A DNA stretch of 64,000 bases from Tethya wilhelma (taxonomy: Eukaryota > Porifera > Demospongiae > Tethyida > Tethyidae). The position numbers and the translations under genes were made by a program. This document shows, piece after piece, positions 56,426 through 64,000 of this stretch (within the stretch, counting starts at the first letter, position 1; the number at the start of each line of letters is the position of its first letter). The stretch is taken from NCBI GenBank assembly GCA_964030475.1, contig CAXIPT010000006.1:2556234-2620233 (forward strand). Direction: 5' to 3'. The notes below the pieces were generated by a model. The model saw only the letters and a list, made by a program, of their open reading frames with translations. It was not told the origin of the DNA and did not search any database.

Positions 56426-58246
56426 ATGCAAAGCCAAAGTCTTGTTCTTGTCATTCTTATTCAACTGAGTTTCACAGTTGCACTGTGTGCAGCTCATAAT
56501 TCAAACCAATATGTTTGCAACACAGCCTACCAACAGAGCAGGTATGCAAACAGTCTTGGACGTACTCACGTGCCTTTTGGCTGTGTTGTCAGTGCTCCAT
56601 CTGACTGTCCTCGTTCGTGGAAGGCTGGAGTCATTGCCGGACGCTCTACAGCCGAACCATTGATAGATGTGGACTTCATTAAGTGTATGGAAGGCTTTTC
56701 TGAATGTGGCTATGTCCCAATCATCAAGAAAACTGGTGCAGTTGTCGGAAACAGTGGAGTGACAATTGGAATTGGAGTAGATTTGGGATCAAGGGACCGT
56801 ATTTCCCTTTCAGCTCTCGGAGTTAGAAATTTTAAATTGGAGCCATATTTTGGCTTACAAAGAGATGATGCTGCTTGTGCTGTTATAGAATCACCTCTAG
56901 TGTTGACCAGTGCTGAAGCAACCTCTCTCTCAATAGCTGTAAAGAATGAGATAATCGCCACCATAGCAATAGAATACAATGCTCAAAGAAAAAGTGATAC
57001 TTTACCTTTTTCCTCTCTACCTCGAGGTGCTCGCACTGCAATAGCTTCCATTTTGTTTCAGTATGACAGAAGAGAATCAAGAGTTCAGACATTTTGGGGT
57101 TATGTGATTAGCAACAATTGGGAAGAAGCAATCAAAGAACTAAGGGATTTTGGGGATAATTTTCCAATGAAAAGAAACTATGAAGCGGACATTCTTGAAG
57201 CAGCTGTTGTCAATTGTAGCCGATCAATAGATGCTGTGTTCTTGCTCGATGAATCTGGCAGCATCAGTGATAGTGACTTTCAATTGAGCTTGGATTTCAT
57301 ACAAGGAATCATCAATACTTTTCCGAGTGAAAACATTGGCGGAGATAGTGGTACCAATTTTGGATTTTCACTATTTAGTTCCTATTACAGGTCTGTATTT
57401 TCCCTTTCAATGTATGATTCAAAATACCAATACTTGTCTGCTATCAGTAGCGTACACAGACGTTCAGGTGGTACCAACTTGGGTGCAGCACTAACTCAGA
57501 TCTTACCCGACCTGTTTAATGAATTACAAGGATTAAGGCCAGAGGATAGAGCAATTCCACGAATTTTGATTGTAATAACAGATGGAGAGTCACATGATTT
57601 AGTTGTATTACCGGCTGAAAATATTCGTAATAAGAATATTGTTATCTATGCTATAGGTGTGGGGAATTATGATGAAGACCAGTTGAGTGCCATGGCATCT
57701 TCTTCCTCACACATCTACACTCTCACTTCATTTCAAAATTTAGCCGACTTTGCTGGAACTCTAACAGCAGCATCTTGCCACGAATCTCGTCCAGTAAATC
57801 TTAATATGAAAATCACAGCTAGCGTAAAAAAGGATGCTTATCAGTACTACAGCTTTGATTTGAACAAGGGTCAGAATCTTATGATTGAGGTGAATGACAC
57901 AAGTGGAAGCACTCTGATGTATGCTTCTCGTGATAATCCACATCCTTACAAATTTGACAACGTTTTCGGTTTTACATATTCAATCTCCAACAAAATAATT
58001 ATCATTTCGCCTACCACTAAGTCATCTGACAATAACCAACAAACAACACAAGCTAGTTCACAGTTGGGTACCATTTACATTTCAGTGACAGCAGAGACTG
58101 AAACTGCTACATTTGAGCTTGAGGCAACTGTGTGTGATCCTTCAGAGTGTAGTGAGGGGACAAATAAAGGTTTCAGGCTCAAAGTGTCAACAATAATGTT
58201 TGGTTTGGCCATTGCAGTCTCTTTTTCTCAAGGAATGACATCCTAG
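56426..58246 (+). CDS. Secreted pesticin/lysozyme-like plus VWA protein
   Basis: A 606-residue single-exon protein. The start at 56426 (MQSQSLVLVILIQLSFTVAL) gives a clean signal peptide; the upstream ATG at 56348 adds 26 polar residues. Residues about 75-262 resemble the phage-T4-lysozyme fold of pesticin-type muramidases: a candidate catalytic Glu in KCMEGF (about 89) and SGVTIGIGVDLG (110-121), followed by a helical bundle. Residues about 266-450 are a VWA domain with a complete MIDAS: DESGS (275-279), Thr in SGGTNLG (about 350) and Asp in ITDGE (386). Residues about 455-570 look like a PPC-type beta-sandwich (QYYSFDLNKGQNL). The tail FRLKVSTIMFGLAIAVSFSQ suggests a GPI or membrane anchor. 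I infer a cell-surface or secreted peptidoglycan-binding or -cleaving protein, possibly antibacterial. Fusion and lack of introns suggest acquisition from microbes, untested. Confidence 0.8.
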   Translation: MQSQSLVLVILIQLSFTVALCAAHNSNQYVCNTAYQQSRYANSLGRTHVPFGCVVSAPSDCPRSWKAGVIAGRSTAEPLIDVDFIKCMEGFSECGYVPIIKKTGAVVGNSGVTIGIGVDLGSRDRISLSALGVRNFKLEPYFGLQRDDAACAVIESPLVLTSAEATSLSIAVKNEIIATIAIEYNAQRKSDTLPFSSLPRGARTAIASILFQYDRRESRVQTFWGYVISNNWEEAIKELRDFGDNFPMKRNYEADILEAAVVNCSRSIDAVFLLDESGSISDSDFQLSLDFIQGIINTFPSENIGGDSGTNFGFSLFSSYYRSVFSLSMYDSKYQYLSAISSVHRRSGGTNLGAALTQILPDLFNELQGLRPEDRAIPRILIVITDGESHDLVVLPAENIRNKNIVIYAIGVGNYDEDQLSAMASSSSHIYTLTSFQNLADFAGTLTAASCHESRPVNLNMKITASVKKDAYQYYSFDLNKGQNLMIEVNDTSGSTLMYASRDNPHPYKFDNVFGFTYSISNKIIIISPTTKSSDNNQQTTQASSQLGTIYISVTAETETATFELEATVCDPSECSEGTNKGFRLKVSTIMFGLAIAVSFSQGMTS

Positions 58247-58249
58247 CTG

Positions 58250-59665
58250 ATATCCTAACAACTGGGAGTTTAAAATTGGGATTTGAGATTTTGAAAAAAT
58301 TATTGCACTAACACTTTGATATATTAATCCTAGGAGTGTTGTAACCATTAGTATAGCTACAAGTGTAGTTGTGTAGAATGAACAGTTGACATTTACATAG
58401 TCGTACTGTAGTCATGGGTAAAAATGTTTTAATGACTGTGTGCTAGGAGTGTTTAGCTAAATTTGGTTAATTATTATAATGTGGTTAACAATCAATCATA
58501 AACATTAGTTATGATCTGTTTCAGAGTCAATATGATACCCATGTATGACTCATAATTAATGTGGGTCCCCTAGAATTAGTGGTTCTGTTGTCTATGCTAC
58601 CTTTGGTTGACCACTCTTCAATAGCTAGAGAATTAAAGCTCTGCTATTGTAATAACAACTGTAGTTGTGTTGGATGAATAGTTGAGTTGTACATATAGTC
58701 ACAATGTATTAGGAGTGATGGGCACGTTTTTAACTATGTTGGTATGAGGTGTGTCAAAGGGTATTCTTTTATGTTTACTTATAATTATACAAACAGTCAT
58801 GAAGATTTGTTTATAGGAATGCTCTGTTTCAACATTGCATGTGATCCCCATGACCAATAATTAATGTCAGCAGCTTAGTTTCAAGCAAACACTGGTTGAT
58901 AATGACGTTGATAATACATACCAGTCAATACCATGATTTTATTGTCAATACTATTCTTATGGAACATACAGCTAACTTTTGACTGGTATGGTGCAGGAAG
59001 CTGGGAAAGCAACTGAAAGAATGGGGTCAGAGCATTTATTGTGTCAGGCACACACATGCAAAAGCAGCTCAAAACATTTTTTTTGCACATATGGTGTGTA
59101 GAACAATGGAAGTTGGTAAAAATAAACAAACAAAAAATGGAGTTTGAACCACCAACCCTTATAGAGAGTGGAGTCAACCAAGCTATATCGCAAGAAACGA
59201 CAAACTCCCACAAGGCTGAGCTCATCTCAGTGAGTAAACTAGTAACCCATAAGTGGGCATGAATAATGGTAGCCCATGGTGATGTTTTTGAGTGGTTTTG
59301 AATGTTATGCATGACTCATTGCCGAGCAGTGATTGCAATATTAGCTATAATACCATTGCCATAGATAACAAAACTTCCCTAGTCAAAAAGTTCACTTTTT
59401 AAAGTTTTGGTTTAAATTTTTGACCATTTTGATTGGTACAGTACATTTTCATCACTCATATATTATCTCAGTGCCCCAAAAAATTTATTAGTGATAAAAA
59501 CTTCCCAATCTACAATACTTGCCCAAGTACTGACTATGCAATAGTTGGTAAAGAGGATCAAATTCAAAAGCACATACACTGCCATAAAGAAAAGAAACTC
59601 CATACATGTATATTACATAACCCATTCCCTATTACCATGTATCTATTTCCCACTATAATATCCAG
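58250..59665. repeat. Duplicated amine-oxidase upstream region, inverted
   Basis: From about 59470 down to 58600 this is the reverse complement of the 30420-31450 and 40310-41650 regions (ctttggttgaccactcttcaa; tactgtaccaatc in reverse). Within 58340-58760 two diverged tandem units are visible (acaagtgtagttgtgtagaa and acaactgtagttgtgttgga). No gene was recognised; the 143-residue minus frame at 58881-59312 lies in this repeat. Confidence 0.6.
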
Positions 59666-59668
59666 TAC

Positions 59669-62505
59669 CTGATTTTCATTGTTTCCACTCCATAGTACAA
59701 TGCTGGGATGGCTTCCAAGACGACGAACCACATGTCTCACTTCAGCTTCCACATTTGCCAAAAATACCTTCAAATTCATAAGCATAATCAACCATCAAAT
59801 ACTATTTGAAGGTATCACACAACGTACATTATCTCTTGGATAGAGAGAATCAGCAAACATGAACTCCTGCCACACCATTATACCCATTTCATCACACATG
59901 TCGTAAAACCAGTCAGGCTGGTATAGACCACCTCCCCTGATGGAAGATGAAGTAAAAAGAACACATTAAACATCTCCTATAGCTAAGCTATACCATCTGG
60001 ACATGGCTGGTGACACTCACCATATCCTGATCATGTTCTGGTTCCCATTGACAGCTGCCTCAAGGATCCTACGAGCCACATCTGGAGTAGCTCGGCTGAC
60101 AAAGGCATCCATTGGAATAAAGTTAGAGCCCTTGGAATAGAATGGGTAGTTCATTGCTATGAAACGCAAGAGGTAAAGGGTAGTTAACCACAAATAGAAT
60201 CTATATTAAATTGTGCTTGATATACGATCAAGTTATATTATGAGAAAAGGCTCAAGTCACGGAATACAAATAGGATTAATTTCACACTGGCAAAGTAACT
60301 TACTTGGACTGGTCATTTGGAAGAAGAATGTCAAGCCATCTTTGCCATTTTCACCAACTGGATTCTTAGGATAAAAAAGGAACTATAATAATGTTAGTGT
60401 CTCCAAATGTGACCGTGTGTACTATAAATTAATAGCCAAACCTACCTGAACAATTTCAATATGACGAAAGCCAACATTCTTCACAACAGTAACAGTAGAA
60501 ACTTTGGAAATCTGCACACAAAGTTTACACAAAATTAAACTAACAACACAAACAGATCATACAATCATGCATGTTCACAATTTGGAGCACTCTTAGTGTG
60601 CGGCACTATTGGTTGCTAAAGGTATTATTAGGAGCTTTGAACTCAAAAAAGCAAACTGTACAAGTACACACATTACCGTCTTGCGGATGTCTACCACAGA
60701 GCTGGTCTTGATGAGAGTGTGCTCTTGAGGTGGAGGCCATTTCACTCCCAGAGGCCACCAAAAGTGCTTCTCGGCTACTTTGGGATCAATTGGTTTACTG
60801 GCAAATGTTTGACACGTTTCGCCTGACTTGGATACCTTGAAGGTCTGATGAAGACACACACACACACACACACACACAATGATATTTATTACAGTTGTGT
60901 CAATTGGACAGCGGTACAATAAGAGTGGTTAATAACATTGCCATTAATGGCCATAAAAAGGACAACTGGATACAATGTAAAACAATGGTGGAATTAGTGT
61001 ATTATTGTGGAATTACTACGATAAACTCACCCCATCCACAGTGGCGTGGTCAAAGTCTTCACTGGTTGTCTTCACGTTGACTGTGAGCTCCTGAGCAGCT
61101 GGTAAGATGACACACACAGTCACAGTGAGGTAGTAGGACTTGGAGGTGACATCATAGTCAGTCTTGGGAACCACATAAGACACATAGGCATCCTCAAATG
61201 TCACAATACTGGAGAAATACAACCAAAGCTTATACATAGGTACAAAATTACATGTATTTGGGTGTACCTGATGTTCTGCCATATTCCAGAAGGAACATAA
61301 GCAGGTCCCCAGTCCCATCCAAAGTCTGACTGGGCCTTCCGAATAAAATTCCTCATGGAATCATTGAAGTATAGGCCAGGACCACCTTGAAGATAAAAGA
61401 AAATTCAATTCGGCTATAGATTTGTTACTATAAGTCTTACAGATCTTATTGCAAGTGTATAAAAAAGCTTAAAAGGTTTACTTTTGTCAAATTAATGGAT
61501 TGCTCACCATCTATGTAAACAGGATAGGGATAAGCAGCAGCTGTCCTCACTGAGTAGTTTGCAGCAGACTAATGGATGAGGTCAATGAAGTGAACAAAGA
61601 AAGGTGTAGTAAGCTATGAGATGAAACTAACCTCTAACTCAATTGAGAAGATGTTTTGACCAGCCTTGACTACATCCTGCAACCAACAACAAACTTCATC
61701 TTATCTTATCTTATAGCTGTTTGAAATGGTTCAGCATTCACAGGTATGGACCATTGGTGGTGGTTAAAGGCCACTATAATATGAACTAATGTAGACCTTA
61801 CTTACTGTGATATCAAAGAAGTACCTTCTGTGCATGTTGTTAGCACTTCCAATCATTTTGTTATTGACACTGCAATTTTAAGAAAGATAGTATTTCACTT
61901 TCTTTCCTTAGAAAAAAATTTTGCTTCTTTGTGTCTCACCTGACAGTGGCAGCTGTGTCCAGTCCATCACATTTCAGCCACACTGTCTTTCCTTTGATGT
62001 CTTCACTGGTGAGTTCCTTCTGAAGAGTGTACGTCCAGTTATCATACCCTATCCACTGGTACAACCAGTCATTCCAGCTGTCTGGATGTATTGAGTCAAG
62101 TTGGAAAAGGAAGGAGTATAATGGTACTTACTAAATCTACTAAAACATGTAGATAGTCATGTTGCCAGTGGCAACGTACACTAATCCTATTCTTACATAC
62201 TATATGGCTCTTCAATGATATTGTGTCGCCTGCATGTGAATGATACAATACATTTCGTGTGATAATAACTGTACATAACTTATATTAGGAGCAATCACTT
62301 CAAAGCATAACTACACTCACAGTAAGTCCAGGTGGACATTGCCTGGTACTGTGGCCTGAAGGTCCTTCACTTTCCCACGGCTGTCTGAGATCTTCCAGGA
62401 GTCTCCATTCAGAGAGATCTCCGTCTGCTCACCACACACTAGGAGAACAACCTGGAGCACCAACACCAGCTGTGCTACACTGCCGAACTGATAACTCCTT
62501 TCCAT
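59669..62505 (-). CDS. Beta-mannosidase copy D, exons 1-14
   Basis: Minus-strand exons, descending: 62505-62321 ([18 protein letters not shown], signal peptide), 62229-62201, 62081-61940, 61869-61806, 61676-61632, 61568-61508, 61385-61268, 61208-61031, 60844-60677, 60511-60446, 60364-60304, 60156-60021, 59936-59828 and 59767-59669. All frames and donor/acceptor sites are intact, including those broken in copy B. The last exon contains the acid/base Glu in LWSGNNENQ. Exons 15 onward are not found downstream; the amine-oxidase upstream unit follows instead, as it does in copies A and B. Together with an exon 15-24 half this would make a full GH2 enzyme. It is probably the functional counterpart of pseudogene B. 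Confidence 0.87.
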
Positions 62506-62639
62506 TATCCCAACTCGCTACTTGTTTTCAGATCAGCCAACTGACTTCAGCTTGACGTTTGGAAGTTGGAAAAGGTCACCAAAATATTATGTTAAGCATA
62601 TAAACTGCGCATGAATTTCTTTCATCATTTTAATTTTAG

Positions 62640-63130
62640 ATATAATGGCCCTAGGACCTATTCCACATATATAGACAAGTTTAAACACAAGGTCCTTGCT
62701 AATAACAGTAACACATTTATTAACAAAAGGAAAATTAAGTTTGATCACAACAACCTATCTACAGCAAAACCTAAATAGAGTAGAGCATTTTTCCAAAGCA
62801 GGAGTTATATTCAACACCAAGTCGACTGGCCAATTTGACATAAATACCATATTTAGGATTGAGCACAGTAGTCACAAATATTTCGAGGTGATCCTGTAAT
62901 AATTGTGATAGTTATGTAGCAAATAAATAAATACAAAACAAATCTGGCAGAAATGAGTACACAGTGTATTGCATGAAAATTTATTCGAAAGTTTTATAGC
63001 TGGGATTCAAACCCAGGTCTCTCGAACTCTGGTTGAATGCTCTTACCACTGAGCTACTAGAGCTCAGAGGCATTAAAACAGTATAAACTACTATTCATGG
63101 ACACTACTCTACTTCCAAACCAGATCTCAA
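62640..63130 (-). pseudogene. P450 exon 12 relic and tRNA-like SINE, inverted
   Basis: Minus strand: a tRNA-like unit (about 63065-62995, with gggtttgaatccc) and then, after an acag acceptor near 62890, HLEIFVTTVLNPKYGIYVKL, followed by QLGVEYNSC where true exon 12 ends RFDVE and a stop. It mirrors 34440-34805 and lies just upstream of mannosidase D, as the other relic does for mannosidase B, but here with no LINE between. Confidence 0.68.
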
Positions 63131-63180
63131 GGCCTATATACATGTAGGGGCATATTGAAAAACTATATTTTTCTAGTTTT

Positions 63181-63299
63181 ACCAGCACAAGTCTCCATCA
63201 TGAATGAGCTAGGGTCTCCCGAGTCTCCTCATCTTTGGATGTATGGGTTATTTTCTTGGTTATTCAACCAAGAAGCCATTAGAGGGGCAGTGTGTTATC

Positions 63300-63363
<64 letters not shown>
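63181..63363 (-). pseudogene. Mannosidase exon 16 fragment and GA microsatellite
   Basis: The stretch around 63185-63298 is the reverse complement of the decayed exon 16 at 34280-34400 (cttggttattcaaccaag; ggagactcg). It is followed by a GA run (63302-63363) that corresponds to the CT tract before that exon. It is not translatable. Confidence 0.65.
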
Positions 63364-63392
63364 NNNNNNNNNNNNNNNNNNNNNNNNNNNNN
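63364..63392. other. Assembly gap of 29 N
   Basis: Run of N after the GA microsatellite. The gap size need not be real. Confidence 0.98.
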
Positions 63393-63393
63393 T

Positions 63394-64000
63394 ACAAGTA
63401 GTAAAAATTTTTAAAAAATGAGCAGTGTAGGAATGGACAGTGCTGTAAAAAGTATTGGAACAAGGCCTATCTCACTGATTTCGGCACATGACTACTTCAT
63501 TTTCATTTTGATCTCTCAATTATTGTCATAAAATTAATGGTTCAAGAATGAGTCCGCTGTACATACATGAATAGCTTATCAGCAACAGTATCACATACTA
63601 TTGCATTAATGGTTCAAATTCCCGCCAATCTTATGGAATATCACTCAGTTAAATAGATTGTTGGCCAAGACTTGAACACAAAAAAAAAAATGAAGTAGTC
63701 ATGTGCCGAAATCAGTGAGATAGGCCTTGTTCCAATACTTTTTACAGCACTGTCCATTCCTACACTGCTCATTTTTTAAAAATTTTTACTACTTGTTCAT
63801 TCACTTTTTTCAACACTACAGTGCATGTGCAGACTATATTAGAGACTGGTTAGTCCCTACAAAAAGCTTGAGTAGCAGGTACATGCACTTAAGGCTAGAG
63901 TAACTAATGCGCATGCGCGTTATAAATGCCACGTGGATAGATAATGAATGACCTTTCAACTCTACCCACAAGAAGAGTGCTACGGTTGAAGTACATGATT
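63394..64000 (+). mobile_element. MITE and start of its companion repeat
   Basis: A complete inverted-repeat MITE (63394-63796, acaagtagtaaaaattttt to aaaaatttttactacttgt) is followed by the companion unit, with aatgcgcatgcgcgtt and ccacgtggat, cut by the window end. Confidence 0.75.

Noticed and set aside
58881..59312. 143-residue minus-strand frame
   Set aside because: Lies in the repeated upstream region of the amine oxidases, whose other copies do not keep it open; composition is unremarkable.

Overview
The window looks like nuclear DNA of an early-branching animal, most likely a demosponge. It is AT-rich. The P450 and beta-mannosidase genes are cut into many small GT-AG exons with short introns, and MITE-like repeats, microsatellites and transposon debris fill the spaces. 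The organism call is inference; no marker sequence was searched.

Layout. (1) 1.9-23.2 kb: a clan-3 cytochrome P450 locus. Exons 1-10 are at 1.9-6.2 kb, a second copy of exons 8-10 at 7.2-8.7 kb, exons 11-12 at 15.5-16.3 kb, and an inverted copy of exons 9-12 at 19.9-23.2 kb. The intron between the second exon 10 and exon 11 holds a 5.8-kb DNA transposon (8856-14650) with TTAA target-site duplications. It carries a 14-exon transposase on the minus strand and a plus-strand protein joining CXC cysteine motifs to a P2X7-C-terminus-like zinc module. (2) 17.4-25.6 kb: two direct copies of a 1.55-kb non-coding block with a minisatellite. (3) 26.1-27.5 kb: an intronless 480-residue gene of unknown function on the minus strand. 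(4) 28-63 kb: a beta-mannosidase (GH2) and polyamine-oxidase-like cluster. Four mannosidase copies are visible: A, fragments; B, pseudogenised front half with a mostly open back half; C, nearly complete; D, open front half on the minus strand. Intronless FAD amine oxidases sit inside the mannosidase intron after exon 14, on the same strand, in copies A and B, and probably in D. A truncated LINE (35.0-37.3 kb) lies just upstream of copy B. (5) 56.4-58.2 kb: an intronless gene for a secreted protein combining a pesticin/phage-lysozyme-like domain, a VWA domain and a PPC-like sandwich.

Five single-N positions (7181, 9841, 19091, 23249, 53492) fall at the edges of the duplications and inversions. 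The stretch before 7181 is a reverse complement of the stretch before 23249, with identical translated ORFs. The simplest reading is that alternative haplotypes or paralogous copies of a very heterozygous genome were stitched together, so copy number and inversions here should not be taken at face value. Small differences (transposon present or empty, LINE present or absent, MITEs present in one copy only) then serve as insertion-polymorphism evidence.

The two conventional enzyme families (a microsomal-type P450 and a lysosomal-type glycosidase) have many introns. Three unrelated neighbours (amine oxidase, the 480-aa protein, lysozyme-VWA) have none, which makes retroposition or horizontal acquisition worth testing for those three.
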